A stretch of 64,000 bases of DNA from Chryseobacterium sp. (GTDB lineage: Bacteria; Bacteroidota; Bacteroidia; Flavobacteriales; Weeksellaceae), in assembly GCF_008014695.1 (NCBI RefSeq), contig NZ_VOXE01000003.1, positions 248,001 to 312,000 on the forward strand. Reading direction: 5' to 3'. The notes below the pieces were generated by a model. It worked only from the letters and a program-made list of their open reading frames with translations, made no database searches and had not been told where the DNA came from. Below, in pieces: positions 1-8,996 of this stretch. Made by a program: the position numbers and the translations under genes. The stretch's first letter is position 1; the number at the start of each line of letters is the position of its first letter.

Positions 1-1
1 A

Positions 2-844
2 CAGAATGAAGATTACCGCGATGAGCAGTACTTTGAAGATTTGCCGCACGAAGATGATGTGATTGAAGAAGAAGTGATGTTCACCAATGAACTGAATGAT
101 ATCGGCAACAGAGAAACTTTTGTAGAACGTGAACAAGAGGAAAATGGAATAACTGAACATCAAGAACAGGAAAGTCTGACTTTCGATGATTTGGCTCCTG
201 AAAATGTTTTCGGGACAGAAAATGAGGAAGCGATGGATTTAACTTCAGGTTTCTCAGATGAGAAAGAAATTACCGAGCAGGATATGCAGCAGGAAGATGA
301 AGAAAAAGTCCGCAATGAAAAGGAATTTCTGGAAATGGAGGAAAACCGCAGAAAAATTATAGAGTTTGAGAGGGAAGAAACCGGAAACCCTCAAAAACCG
401 CATCTTTTCGAGGATGAAAATGAAGCCGCACGTCATCATGCGGAAAAAAAATTCAAACTCGCCCACATAAAAGGACTTAAAGCAGTCCAGAATCTTTTCG
501 ATGAAGATCCGCTGGAGAATATCCGGGAAGAGGAACTGCGTAAACCAGAACAGAAAAGCGATTCGGGAAGCATTCTCAAAACCAATATTTCAACCGACTT
601 TATGGAAGCGGAAAAGCGGAAACCCGATTTCCGACTGGATCTGAATGATAAAGTATCTTTCACCAAAATACTCTTTAACGGGAATGAAGAAGATCTGAAG
701 TCCACTATAGCCAAACTGAATACCTTTGATAATCTGGAAGAAGCAAAACAATATTTAAGCGATACGTATTATCAGAAAAACTGGAGTAAGAATGATGAAT
801 TGGCGCAGCGGCTTTGGAGCCTCGTAGAAGGAAAATTTTTGTAG
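2..844 (+). CDS. Acidic protein of unknown function (C-terminal part, 5' end outside window)
   Basis: The reading frame is open to the left edge, so only the last 280 residues are visible; a TTG at 41 is in frame but is probably internal. The visible part is very rich in Glu and Asp, with long charged stretches that look disordered or coiled. The last 80 or so residues are better ordered and begin with a 'LNDKVSFTKILFNGNEEDL' segment. I recall similar C-terminal segments in Bacteroidota proteins of unknown role. The stop lies one base before the Mur ligase start, so the two are probably co-transcribed. I can assign no catalytic function. Confidence 0.75.
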   Translation, partial: QNEDYRDEQYFEDLPHEDDVIEEEVMFTNELNDIGNRETFVEREQEENGITEHQEQESLTFDDLAPENVFGTENEEAMDLTSGFSDEKEITEQDMQQEDEEKVRNEKEFLEMEENRRKIIEFEREETGNPQKPHLFEDENEAARHHAEKKFKLAHIKGLKAVQNLFDEDPLENIREEELRKPEQKSDSGSILKTNISTDFMEAEKRKPDFRLDLNDKVSFTKILFNGNEEDLKSTIAKLNTFDNLEEAKQYLSDTYYQKNWSKNDELAQRLWSLVEGKFL

Positions 845-845
845 G

Positions 846-2234
846 ATGAGTGAACTAAAGACCGGATCCGTTTCCGATTTTCAGCGTGTTTTCTTCATCG
901 GCGTGGCCGGAGTCGGCATGAGTGCAATTGCCCAGTATTTAAAAGGAATTGGAAAGGAGGTGGCCGGGAGCGACCGCTATTTTCACCCCGATGAATATAA
1001 TAAAACCAAGGACCAGCTCGAAGCCGAAGGAATTGAATGTTTTCTGCAGGACGGAAGCGGAATTTCTGAAAAAACAGATTTAGTGGTGGTATCAACTGCG
1101 ATTGAAGACACGGTTTTCGAAGTACAGAAAGCAAAAGAACTCGGAATACCGATTATGAAGAGAAGCGAACTGCTTTCGGTGATCGCCAAAAGCAAAAAAA
1201 CCATTGCCGTTGCCGGAACTTCCGGTAAATCAACGACCTCCGCGATGCTTTACCAGATTCTTCTGGATGCCGGTCTTGAACCGAGCATCATTTCGGGGGC
1301 CGGTCTCACGAGCATTATTAAACAGGGTAAAATCGGAAACGCTGCTGTTGGAAAAGGAGATTGGCTGATTATTGAAGCCGACGAAAGCGACGGTTCTGTG
1401 GTTCAGTACGAACCGGAAATCGGACTTCTTTTAAACGTTGATAAAGACCATCAGGAAATTGATGAACTGATGGAACTTTTCACGATATTTAAAAGCAACA
1501 CGAAGAGCTTATTCATTGTAAATCAATCAAATACACTGGCCAAAAAACTCTCTGCCAATGCTGCAAATGATTTTGGTTTTGAAGATAAAAATGCGGGATT
1601 TTCCGCAGAAAAATTTAAGCAGGAAGGTCTGTCATTAACCTTTGAAATCCTGAACCAGAAATTTCATATGACTTCACTCGGGAGGCATTCCGTAGAAAAT
1701 GCCGCCGCAGCGGTTGCGGTCGCAAACCAAATAGGAGTTGATCTGAAAACCTGCGCTGAAAGTCTGGCGAATTACGAGGGAATTTACCGCCGTCACCAGA
1801 TTCTCGGGCAAAAAGAAGGAGTCTGGGTCATTGATGATTACGCACACAACCCCGCAAAATGCGCCGCCTCCATCAGAGCCTGTCAGCCTTTGGCTGAAAA
1901 AGTTATTGCGTGGTTTCAGCCGCACGGTTACGGTCCTACAAAATTTCTGAGAAAGGATTTTGTCGAGGAAATTGCCTTGGCACTCCGACCACAGGATGAA
2001 ATTTGGATGAGTGAAATTTTCTACGCCGGCGGAACTGCCGTGAAGGATATTTCGGCAAATGATCTAATTGAAGACCTTAAAGCGAAAGGAAAAAGCGCTC
2101 ATTTTGTCGAGAACCGCGATGATCTGCTGGAGGCATTGCGGCCTGAACTTAAAGAAGGAGCAGTATTGCTTCTAATGGGAGCGCGTGATCCGGGCCTTGA
2201 AGAATTCTGTAAAAACCTTTTTGAAAAACTATAA
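846..2234 (+). CDS. Mur ligase family protein (MurC/Mpl-like, substrate uncertain)
   Basis: A 462-residue cytoplasmic ATP-dependent amide ligase of the Mur family. The N-terminal Rossmann-like domain has FIGVAGVGMSA (about residues 17-27). The central ATPase domain has the P-loop GTSGKSTT (124-131), EADESDGS (177-184) and NVDKDHQEID (197-206). The C-terminal ligase domain has DDYAHNP. MurC and Mpl normally carry GTHGKTT and a DD(Y/F)xHHP motif. Here the P-loop His is Ser and the second His of the HH pair is Asn, so this may be a paralogue rather than the essential MurC. The gene begins one base after the preceding stop, and rsmI follows at once, suggesting an operon. Family assignment is firm; the substrate is not. 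Confidence 0.85.
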   Translation: MSELKTGSVSDFQRVFFIGVAGVGMSAIAQYLKGIGKEVAGSDRYFHPDEYNKTKDQLEAEGIECFLQDGSGISEKTDLVVVSTAIEDTVFEVQKAKELGIPIMKRSELLSVIAKSKKTIAVAGTSGKSTTSAMLYQILLDAGLEPSIISGAGLTSIIKQGKIGNAAVGKGDWLIIEADESDGSVVQYEPEIGLLLNVDKDHQEIDELMELFTIFKSNTKSLFIVNQSNTLAKKLSANAANDFGFEDKNAGFSAEKFKQEGLSLTFEILNQKFHMTSLGRHSVENAAAAVAVANQIGVDLKTCAESLANYEGIYRRHQILGQKEGVWVIDDYAHNPAKCAASIRACQPLAEKVIAWFQPHGYGPTKFLRKDFVEEIALALRPQDEIWMSEIFYAGGTAVKDISANDLIEDLKAKGKSAHFVENRDDLLEALRPELKEGAVLLLMGARDPGLEEFCKNLFEKL

Positions 2235-2909
2235 ATGTCCGGAATTTTATACTTTGTTCCAACACCGATTGGAAATCTGGAAGACATGACTTTCAGGGCT
2301 GTAAGAATCCTGAAAGAGGTGGATTATATCCTGTGCGAAGACACGCGGACTTCCGGTGTTCTTCTGAAACATTATGAAATAGCTAAACCGCTGAAATCAT
2401 ATCATTTACACAACGAACATCAGACGACGCAGAAGGTCATTGATGATTTGAAAAACGGACAGGACATTGCCATCATCACCGATGCAGGAACCCCCGGAAT
2501 TTCGGATCCGGGATATCTGTTGGCAAAAGCGGTTTCTGACGAAAATATGGAAATGCAGTGCCTTCCCGGAGCCACCGCTTTTGTACCGGCTTTGGTCGTT
2601 TCAGGCCTGCCGAACAACGAATTTCTGTTCGCGGGATTTCTGCCCCAGAAAAAAGGAAGACAAACCAAGCTCAAACAGCTTGCAGAAGAGAAAAAAACCA
2701 TAATTTTGTACGAAAGCCCGCACAAAATCAATACGACTTTGGAACAGATCCTGGAATTTTTCGGCGACGGAACCAAGGTCAGCCTGAGCCGTGAGATTTC
2801 CAAAAAGTTCGAGGAAACCAGGCGCGGCACCATCACCGAACTCATTGAGTTCTCAAAAAGCAAAACATTAAAAGGAGAAATTGTTCTTATCATCAACAAT
2901 TCGGTTTAA
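2235..2909 (+). CDS. rsmI: 16S rRNA (cytidine(1402)-2'-O)-methyltransferase RsmI
   Basis: A 224-residue tetrapyrrole-methylase fold enzyme that 2'-O-methylates C1402 in the decoding centre of 16S rRNA, using S-adenosylmethionine. Diagnostic motifs are PTPIGNLEDMT (about 9-19), CEDTRTSG (34-41), DAGTPGISDPG (83-93) and PGATAFVPALVVSGLP further on. It is shorter than the E. coli protein of about 286 residues, missing the C-terminal extension. Its ATG follows the Mur ligase stop directly, which implies co-transcription and probably translational coupling. Confidence 0.95.
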   Translation: MSGILYFVPTPIGNLEDMTFRAVRILKEVDYILCEDTRTSGVLLKHYEIAKPLKSYHLHNEHQTTQKVIDDLKNGQDIAIITDAGTPGISDPGYLLAKAVSDENMEMQCLPGATAFVPALVVSGLPNNEFLFAGFLPQKKGRQTKLKQLAEEKKTIILYESPHKINTTLEQILEFFGDGTKVSLSREISKKFEETRRGTITELIEFSKSKTLKGEIVLIINNSV

Positions 2910-2919
2910 ATTAAAAAAT

Positions 2920-3663
2920 ATGGGATTATTAGAAGGAAAAGTAGCGCTCATCACCGGCGGCTCAAGAGGAATAGGAAAGGGAATAGTGGAAACTTTTGCC
3001 AAAGAGGGCGCACAGGTGGCCTTTACTTATGCCGGATCAGTGGAAAAAGCGGCTGAACTTGAAAAATCATTGAGTTCAACAACAAAGATAAAAGGGTACC
3101 AGAGCGATGCATCTGATTTTGATGCCGCACAGAAACTTGTGGACGATGTAATCGCAGAATTCGGGAAAGTGGATATTCTGATCAATAATGCCGGAATAAC
3201 ACGTGATAACCTGCTTTTGAGAATGAACAAGGACGACTGGGACATCATTATGAAAACCAACCTTGATTCGGTTTTCAATCTTACAAAAGCAGTGATCAAA
3301 CCAATGATGAAAGCCAGAAACGGATCTATCATCAACATGTCATCGGTTGTAGGTATTCAGGGAAATGCAGGTCAGGCGAATTATGCGGCCTCAAAAGCCG
3401 GCGTAATCGGATTTACAAAATCGGTGGCCCTGGAACTGGGTTCCCGAAACATTCGCTGCAACGCGATTGCGCCCGGATTTATTGAAACCGAAATGACCGC
3501 AGCGCTGGACGAAAAAGTAATCGAAGGATGGCGAAACGACGTTCCGATGAAACGTGGCGGAAAACCTGAAGATGTAGCCAACGCATGTGTATTCCTCGGA
3601 AGCGACCTTTCGGGCTATATTACGGGACAGGTCCTGAACGTTTGCGGCGGACTCCTCACCTGA
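2920..3663 (+). CDS. fabG: 3-oxoacyl-[acyl-carrier-protein] reductase FabG
   Basis: A 247-residue short-chain dehydrogenase that reduces 3-ketoacyl-ACP with NADPH in fatty-acid elongation. The cofactor loop is TGGSRGIG (12-19), NNAG is at 89-92, and the catalytic Ser-Tyr-Lys set is Ser141/142, Tyr155 and Lys159 (YAASK). The C-terminus has the usual GYITGQVLNVCGG motif. The ATG at 2920 is chosen over an in-frame TTG at 2881 because the latter would overlap rsmI and add residues foreign to the family. The gene lies 10 bases after rsmI and is followed by a terminator, so it probably ends the operon. Confidence 0.93.
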   Translation: MGLLEGKVALITGGSRGIGKGIVETFAKEGAQVAFTYAGSVEKAAELEKSLSSTTKIKGYQSDASDFDAAQKLVDDVIAEFGKVDILINNAGITRDNLLLRMNKDDWDIIMKTNLDSVFNLTKAVIKPMMKARNGSIINMSSVVGIQGNAGQANYAASKAGVIGFTKSVALELGSRNIRCNAIAPGFIETEMTAALDEKVIEGWRNDVPMKRGGKPEDVANACVFLGSDLSGYITGQVLNVCGGLLT

Positions 3664-3680
3664 TCATTGATTTAAAATAT

Positions 3681-3707
3681 AAAAAGGCTTTTTCAAGGCC
3701 TTTTTTT
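3681..3707 (+). terminator. Rho-independent terminator after fabG
   Basis: AAAAAGGC and GCCTTTTT form an 8-bp stem around a 9-base loop, followed by a T tract. It lies 17 bases after the fabG stop and separates this operon from the ABC cassette. Confidence 0.8.
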
Positions 3708-3772
3708 GATTTGACTATTTAAAATATGTAACATAGTGCCGGCTTCGGGTACTTATCTGAAAAACAAATACG

Positions 3773-4366
3773 ATGGAGGAACTCATTAATATCAGGATTT
3801 CTGAATTTCAGTTTTCAAAACGGCATGAGAAAATCTTTGAGGATACCGGCTTTACCCTGAACAAAGGTGAGATCGTCGGCGTAACAGGAGTGAACGGTAC
3901 CGGAAAATCTACTTTGCTGAATCTGATTCTAGGCTTTATCAAGTCAGGAAATGTAAACTGCAGACTTAATGCGGAATTCTCTTATCTCGGCGACAGTGTA
4001 GGCTTCCATCCCAACCTCGATTATATTACCCATAAAGAATTTTTCAGAAATCTGGTGGGCGAACATTACACCCCTTTTGAATTCTTCGACCTGAAGCAGG
4101 AATACCGCGAAAAGCAGTACCGCCATTTATCTTTAGGAAATAAAAGCAAGGCGCGCATCAACCTCTCCCTTTATCAGCCGTATGCGGTGATGGACGAGCC
4201 TACAGAAGGGCTGGATGCGGATTCCCGACTGCTTTTCATGGAAAAAATTAAAAAAAATGTCACAAGCGGACTTCTGGTTTCGCATGATGCCGATTTCATC
4301 AATGAAGTCTGTACCCATAAAGTCGTGCTCGAAAATCATAAAATCTCCGAAAAAATAAAACTCTAA
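3773..4366 (+). CDS. ABC transporter ATP-binding protein
   Basis: A 197-residue ABC ATPase. Walker A is GVNGTGKS (39-46), the signature is LSLGNKSK (119-126) rather than the usual LSGGQ, Walker B is YAVMDEP (137-143), and the switch His is H171. The Gln of the Q-loop is not obvious. The subunit is short, with little beyond the core fold. It is the first of three tightly spaced genes with a membrane protein and a membrane-anchored thioredoxin, so it probably powers that membrane protein. The substrate is unknown; export is more likely than import because no binding-protein gene is nearby. Confidence 0.88.
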   Translation: MEELINIRISEFQFSKRHEKIFEDTGFTLNKGEIVGVTGVNGTGKSTLLNLILGFIKSGNVNCRLNAEFSYLGDSVGFHPNLDYITHKEFFRNLVGEHYTPFEFFDLKQEYREKQYRHLSLGNKSKARINLSLYQPYAVMDEPTEGLDADSRLLFMEKIKKNVTSGLLVSHDADFINEVCTHKVVLENHKISEKIKL

Positions 4367-4368
4367 CC

Positions 4369-5082
4369 ATGGATTTGAATATTTTTAAAAGCGTTTGGGC
4401 ATCTACATTCAAAGGCCGTTATTTCTGGGTGAGTTACCTTGTCATCACCTTTCTCCTCATCCTTTCCATTGGTGGTATTTCCTACGCACAGCACGAAAGC
4501 GGCGGCGGAAAAGGAGAATGGAAAAGCCTCTGGCTGAACGGCGGCTGGAACATGCTCTTTATTTTTGTGGTGGGTTTCGCACAGGTGCAGCTCATCAAGA
4601 ATAAATTCGGGAATCTGGTCTGGAAGAATTCCTCGGAATTTCTGAAATTTTTCTCCTATTTCTTCATTCAGATCCTGCTCTATTCCCTTTTGTATCTTGT
4701 GACGATAGGTATCATTCAGCAGGTTTTTGCGCTGATCTTTTACCAGTCTCCGATTGCGTATAATATTGAAATCCTTAAAGCTTTTCTCGGCATTTTATCC
4801 ACCGGGCTGATCACAGGCGCTTTTGTGTGGCTGATTCCCTCCATCTGGACGATTATTGTGCTCTATCTGCTTTTTCAGTTCAATGGAGTGGTGGTCATGC
4901 TTATCGATAATTTCTTTCCGAAATTCGACTGGGTCATTGCATTGCTGCCGAGCAATTATGTGGATAAACTGGGAAGCATTCAGGCGTGGGAATGGTACGA
5001 ATATGTAGTGTTTTTCGCATATCTTGTGCTTTCGCAGCTGGTATTGGTATACCGTTACAATAAAATCTGGAAATTCAATTAA
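4369..5082 (+). CDS. Multi-pass membrane protein, probable ABC permease
   Basis: A 237-residue protein with about six hydrophobic segments, near residues 17-37, 63-80, 92-115, 125-150, 155-185 and 212-232. No motif identifies a known permease family to me. It starts two bases after the ATPase stop and ends one base before the thioredoxin start, so the three are almost certainly translated from one message. The role as permease partner is inferred from context and topology only. Confidence 0.7.
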   Translation: MDLNIFKSVWASTFKGRYFWVSYLVITFLLILSIGGISYAQHESGGGKGEWKSLWLNGGWNMLFIFVVGFAQVQLIKNKFGNLVWKNSSEFLKFFSYFFIQILLYSLLYLVTIGIIQQVFALIFYQSPIAYNIEILKAFLGILSTGLITGAFVWLIPSIWTIIVLYLLFQFNGVVVMLIDNFFPKFDWVIALLPSNYVDKLGSIQAWEWYEYVVFFAYLVLSQLVLVYRYNKIWKFN

Positions 5083-5083
5083 A

Positions 5084-5596
5084 ATGAAAAATTATCTCAC
5101 CATATTTATCACGTCCGCTTTTATCTTAGGGTTGGTATTTTTTGTCAATCAGTATACAAAGCCGGATCTGAAGTCCTATCCGACGCGCGGATTGGTGTAC
5201 ATCAACGTTTGGGAAGAATGGTGCAAGCCGTGCATCGCCGAACTTCCGGAACTCCAGAAACTTCAGGACCGTTATGTAACGGTGAAGTTTATTCTGCTGA
5301 GTGATTCTAAAGACACTGAACAAGCAAAAAACCTTTTGAAGAAACTGAAAATTGATGGTTTTAAGGAAATCTACGATACAGAAAAACAGACCGAAATCGC
5401 CGGGATATTTAGCGGTTCTGACGTTGGAGTTGTGCCGAAACACATCATCATCAACGACGGAAAAGTGGTCTACAAATCAGTAGGTTCGGGTCCTGAAGTG
5501 ATTAAAGAAATCGAAAAGGTTTTTAGAGAAAACCATGCAGTGATGGTAGAATCTTCCGGAAAGGACTCTGTCTCCGTGAAAAAAGAGGTTTTTTAG
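5084..5596 (+). CDS. Membrane-anchored thioredoxin-like protein (TlpA/ResA-like)
   Basis: A 170-residue protein. An N-terminal hydrophobic anchor (about 5-22) precedes a thioredoxin fold with the redox motif WCKPC (46-50) and a VVPKH segment that fits the cis-proline loop. The redox domain should face the periplasm. Lys-Pro between the cysteines resembles TlpA/ResA-type reductases rather than thioredoxin's Gly-Pro. The ATG at 5084 is preferred to an upstream in-frame start that would lie inside the preceding gene. Its place in the ABC cassette suggests that it acts on the disulfides of the transported molecule or of the transporter. Confidence 0.85.
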   Translation: MKNYLTIFITSAFILGLVFFVNQYTKPDLKSYPTRGLVYINVWEEWCKPCIAELPELQKLQDRYVTVKFILLSDSKDTEQAKNLLKKLKIDGFKEIYDTEKQTEIAGIFSGSDVGVVPKHIIINDGKVVYKSVGSGPEVIKEIEKVFRENHAVMVESSGKDSVSVKKEVF

Positions 5597-5606
5597 TTAA
5601 CTCCTT

Positions 5607-6053
5607 TTATTTCAACTCTTTTTCAAAGCATAACGAATTCTCAACACCGGCGTAAGGTCCGTAATTTTCAGTACGGCGGTAAGTTTTTTCGTACAGTCTG
5701 ATGGCTTCGGTCTGACCAATTCCGGTTTCCAGAATTACCCGCCCAAATCCGAGTTCTGCAGCCCATTTTTCGAGCTCCGAAAGAAGGGCAGAAGCGAACC
5801 CTTTTCCGCGGAATTCCGGAATGACAAACATGCGCTTTACTTCTACAGATTTTTCGCTATAAGGTTTAATGGCACCACAACCTACAGCATTTTCTTCATC
5901 ATATAAAAGAACGCAGTGCTTCAGCATATCAATCCCGTTAAACTGGTCGTAGAAGGCATGGTCTTCACCATCCATAAACGCTAGATATTCATCCAACATT
6001 TTAACGAGCTGAATAAAATCCCGGTTTTCTGAAGTGGTACGGATAAGCTTCAT
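5607..6053 (-). CDS. GNAT family N-acetyltransferase
   Basis: A 148-residue acetyltransferase. The acetyl-CoA site is visible as EFRGKGFASALL, the R/QxxGxG/A pattern of motif A, preceded by a VKRMFVIP strand and followed by the LETG strand and LYEK helix typical of GNAT enzymes. The acceptor cannot be read from the sequence. The gene converges on the thioredoxin gene with 10 bases between stops and stands apart from the next minus-strand gene. Confidence 0.85.
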   Translation of the reverse strand: MKLIRTTSENRDFIQLVKMLDEYLAFMDGEDHAFYDQFNGIDMLKHCVLLYDEENAVGCGAIKPYSEKSVEVKRMFVIPEFRGKGFASALLSELEKWAAELGFGRVILETGIGQTEAIRLYEKTYRRTENYGPYAGVENSLCFEKELK

Positions 6054-6086
6054 ATTGAGTGCAGAATTGATGATTCTTTGTAAGTT

Positions 6087-6743
6087 TTATAACTTATTTC
6101 CGTGTATGGGACAGTACACATAGTTTCCCGGCAATAATTTTTGGTCTACGGGACAGGTCTTTTCTGTCATCATAGAGATCAAAGGAAGGTCCCACCGAAA
6201 AACCTCATTTTTGACCTCCAGACGAAAACTGCCTGGTTTTCTGGGGTCTATAATCATCTTTCCGTCCGTCTTATTATTATAGACAAAAAATGTAAGTCCG
6301 GAACCCATTTTACCCAGCATTTGAGTAAACAGGGGTTTCAGAATGTCATTGATAATTGTGAGAACTTTTTCATCAATTTGCGATTCGTTTAAGGGTTGAA
6401 CTCGCTGTCCCTGAAGACCGTAAAGCACAACACCCTTGCTCAGGCTGTTCACTTTAAAATCTACTGTATCTTCCGGAGAATCTAAGGTATAATCTCCAGC
6501 CACGATTATGGTGTAATCATCCAGCAGGGTTGTAATCACAGCAATCTGTTCCTCTGTTGCGCGTCCGGTTTCTCTAATAGCTACCTGCCAGTAATCGGAT
6601 GGAATCCACCACACTATTTTCATATTGTTCTGAATCTGCGTGATCTTCTGAATCTCGTCAAGCATTTTGTCTGCCTGAGTTTTTTCCTGAGAAAACAGTT
6701 GGAGTGCCGCGAAGAGACTGAACAGAAATACAATTTTTTTCAT
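6087..6743 (-). CDS. Secreted protein of unknown function
   Basis: A 218-residue protein. The start at 6743 gives a clean signal peptide (MKKIVFLFSLFAALQLFSQ) cleaved near residue 19; an ATG further upstream would overlap guaC. The mature part has no motif I recognise. It contains a CPVDQ...YCPIHG segment near the C-terminus, with two Cys and a His that could bind metal or form a disulfide. It lies downstream of guaC on the same strand with 16 bases between, so co-transcription is possible. Confidence 0.75.
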   Translation of the reverse strand: MKKIVFLFSLFAALQLFSQEKTQADKMLDEIQKITQIQNNMKIVWWIPSDYWQVAIRETGRATEEQIAVITTLLDDYTIIVAGDYTLDSPEDTVDFKVNSLSKGVVLYGLQGQRVQPLNESQIDEKVLTIINDILKPLFTQMLGKMGSGLTFFVYNNKTDGKMIIDPRKPGSFRLEVKNEVFRWDLPLISMMTEKTCPVDQKLLPGNYVYCPIHGNKL

Positions 6744-6759
6744 ATATTTTACTGATTTG

Positions 6760-7800
6760 TTAATTCCCGAAAACTTCATTATGCTGTTCCGCGACACGGA
6801 TAAAAGTGGTGCGCTTTGACAGTTCTTTCAGCTGGGAAGCACCAACATACGTGCACGTCGAACGCACGCCGCCCAAAATGTCTTTCACCGTCTCAGCAAC
6901 TGCGCCTTTGTACGGCACTTTCACGGTTTTTCCTTCTGAAGCGCGGTATTCAGCCACGCCGCCGGAATGTTTGTCCATCGCGGTCTGTGAACTCATGCCG
7001 TAAAAAAGCCTGAATTTTTTGCCGTTTTCCTCTACCAGATCTCCGCCGCTTTCTTCGTGGCCGGCAAACATTCCGCCCAGCATCACAAAATCGGCACCGC
7101 CGCCGAAAGCTTTCGCAACATCGCCCGGAATCTTGCATCCGCCGTCTGAAATAATATGTCCGCCAAGTCCGTGCGCTGCATCGGCACATTCAATAATTGC
7201 GGAAAGTTGTGGATAACCGACGCCGGTCTTGATCCGTGTTGTACACACCGAACCCGGCCCGATTCCCACTTTAATGATGTCGGCACCGGCGAGGATGAGT
7301 TCTTCCACCATTTCTCCGGTCACCACATTGCCGGCAATAATGGTTTTGGTCGGGAAAGTTTTCCTGATTTTCTTTACAAATTCCACGAAATGCTCGGAAT
7401 AACCGTTCGCCACATCGATGCAGAGAAATCCGATTTTTGGATGCTGCTCCACGATCTGACTGATCTTCTCTTCGTCATTTCTTCCCGTACCTGTGCTCAG
7501 CGCAATGTAGTCGTAGATGGAATCCGGCTGACTGTTCAGGAAATTATTCCATTCTTCCGGCGTATAATGTTTGTGGATCGCAGTAATGATTTTATCTTTT
7601 GCGAGGGCTTCGGCCATTTCAAAAGTCCCCACCGTATCCATATTCGCGGCGATAATCGGCACGCCGGTCCATTTTTTACCCGAATTCACGAATGTAAAAG
7701 TCCGTTCGAGACTCACCTGCGACCGCGATTTCAGGGTAGAACGTTTCGGGCGGATCATGACATCCTTGAAACCCAGTTTTATTTCGTATTCAATGCGCAT
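6760..7800 (-). CDS. guaC: GMP reductase
   Basis: A 346-residue TIM-barrel enzyme that reduces GMP to IMP with NADPH and ammonia release, recycling guanine to adenine nucleotides. It has the GPGSVCTTR loop with the active-site Cys, [13 protein letters not shown], and [10 protein letters not shown]. It lacks the paired CBS domains of IMP dehydrogenase, and its length matches E. coli GuaC (347), which separates it from GuaB. The start at 7800 gives [11 protein letters not shown], consistent with the family N-terminus. Confidence 0.93.
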   Translation of the reverse strand: MRIEYEIKLGFKDVMIRPKRSTLKSRSQVSLERTFTFVNSGKKWTGVPIIAANMDTVGTFEMAEALAKDKIITAIHKHYTPEEWNNFLNSQPDSIYDYIALSTGTGRNDEEKISQIVEQHPKIGFLCIDVANGYSEHFVEFVKKIRKTFPTKTIIAGNVVTGEMVEELILAGADIIKVGIGPGSVCTTRIKTGVGYPQLSAIIECADAAHGLGGHIISDGGCKIPGDVAKAFGGGADFVMLGGMFAGHEESGGDLVEENGKKFRLFYGMSSQTAMDKHSGGVAEYRASEGKTVKVPYKGAVAETVKDILGGVRSTCTYVGASQLKELSKRTTFIRVAEQHNEVFGN

Positions 7801-7944
7801 ATCTGATAATTTATAGGGATAAATGTATAAAAATTAAAGCGGAACCAAGTAACACTGCAAAACGACGGACATCTGCCCGCCGTTAAGGAATGTGGAGGAC
7901 TTGTAAATCCTGTTCTGAAAGTATTCGTTAAGACTGTAGATGCC

Positions 7945-8400
7945 TTATTTCTCTTTGCTTTCTTCCCGCAACGGGGCGTCAACAGGTTCCCAGAGCTCAA
8001 TCTTGTTCCCTTCAGCATCCATAATGTGGATGAATTTGCCGTAATCATAGGTTTCCATTTCGTCAAGGATGGTCACGCCGTTTTCTTTCAGCTTTTTCAC
8101 AAGGCCTTCAAGATTCTGCACTCGGTAGTTGATCATAAATTCCTTTTTCGAGGGCGAAAAATATTCGCTGCCTTTTTTAAAGGGGCTCCACTGCAGGATG
8201 TTGATTTCGTCCGGCTTTGTCATGTTTCTGGATTCAAAGCTGGCACCGTAATCGTTCGTATCGATCCCGAGGTTCTTCTGGTACCATTCACGCGTTACTT
8301 TCGGGTCTTCAGAAAAAAAGAAAATCCCGCCGATTCCGGTCACTTTAGGAGTATCGTCCGGAGAAACATGATTGGTGGTGTGGTTGTTTTGTTCTTCCAT
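7945..8400 (-). CDS. VOC family protein (glyoxalase/bleomycin-resistance fold)
   Basis: A 151-residue protein with the vicinal-oxygen-chelate layout. There is an N-terminal GIGGIFFFSEDPKVTREWYQKNLG strand-helix unit, and a C-terminal half ending in FIHIMDAEGNKIELWEP, whose Glu is the usual metal ligand. The first 18 residues are polar and look like a flexible tail. The substrate is unknown; such proteins include metal-dependent lyases, dioxygenases and drug-binding proteins. Confidence 0.88.
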   Translation of the reverse strand: MEEQNNHTTNHVSPDDTPKVTGIGGIFFFSEDPKVTREWYQKNLGIDTNDYGASFESRNMTKPDEINILQWSPFKKGSEYFSPSKKEFMINYRVQNLEGLVKKLKENGVTILDEMETYDYGKFIHIMDAEGNKIELWEPVDAPLREESKEK

Positions 8401-8452
8401 GGCTTGTTGTTTTTGTTTGAGTCGAACTACTTTTTCAAAATTAGAAAAAATA

Positions 8453-8938
8453 TTATAGGTCTTCTAATTCTATTCCCACAGTACTGAAAATTTTCTCCAC
8501 AGCGTCATAAAAAGTCAGATGATATTGTTTGATGAATCCACTGGTTGCGAATTTTCTTATCGTGTTGTTTTCAGATATGCTGATGGAATTACTTCCACCA
8601 TCCGGTATTCCCATTACAAATTCATTTGGTTCTCCCTTATTTACGATTCTTGGCATCTCCAAATCCTCTTGTTTTATCCGATGAATGTGGGCTTTTATGG
8701 CATTGTATTCTGCGGCAGTAATTCTTATTCTGTCAAGCTGCTCACTTTTGTAAACTATTCTAACGGACACATTTTTCTCTCTGGCCGCTGTGGTAGGGAT
8801 TAATTTAATGTTGATTCTGTCATCCTTAATCACCGTATAATTTTTATGATTGAATTCGATAAAATCTACATCTGCCCTTTTTACAGCACAGGAGGTTATT
8901 AAAAGAAAGAAAACGGAGTAAGGTAATAGAGTTTTCAT
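8453..8938 (-). CDS. Lipoprotein of unknown function
   Basis: A 161-residue protein with a short N-terminal hydrophobic stretch ending in the lipobox-like LLITSC (Cys17), so it is probably lipid-anchored. The mature domain is mixed charged and polar and contains no motif I can name. Its neighbours are unrelated small genes. The start at 8938 is the only one that gives a signal sequence. Confidence 0.7.
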   Translation of the reverse strand: MKTLLPYSVFFLLITSCAVKRADVDFIEFNHKNYTVIKDDRINIKLIPTTAAREKNVSVRIVYKSEQLDRIRITAAEYNAIKAHIHRIKQEDLEMPRIVNKGEPNEFVMGIPDGGSNSISISENNTIRKFATSGFIKQYHLTFYDAVEKIFSTVGIELEDL

Positions 8939-8996
8939 AAATTTTGGACTAAATCTATTAGAGGATTATTGGAAAGAGTACGTTAAAGGAGGTTTC

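Noticed and set aside
2881-2919. Upstream extension of FabG from a TTG codon
   Set aside because: It would overlap rsmI and adds residues not found in the family; the ATG at 2920 gives the normal N-terminus.
6760-7800. IMP dehydrogenase as an alternative for guaC
   Set aside because: There is no CBS pair, and the length and [10 protein letters not shown] motif fit GMP reductase.
7156-7806. Long open frame on the plus strand (216 codons)
   Set aside because: It lies wholly antisense to guaC, and its translation has no family pattern; it follows from the codon bias of guaC.
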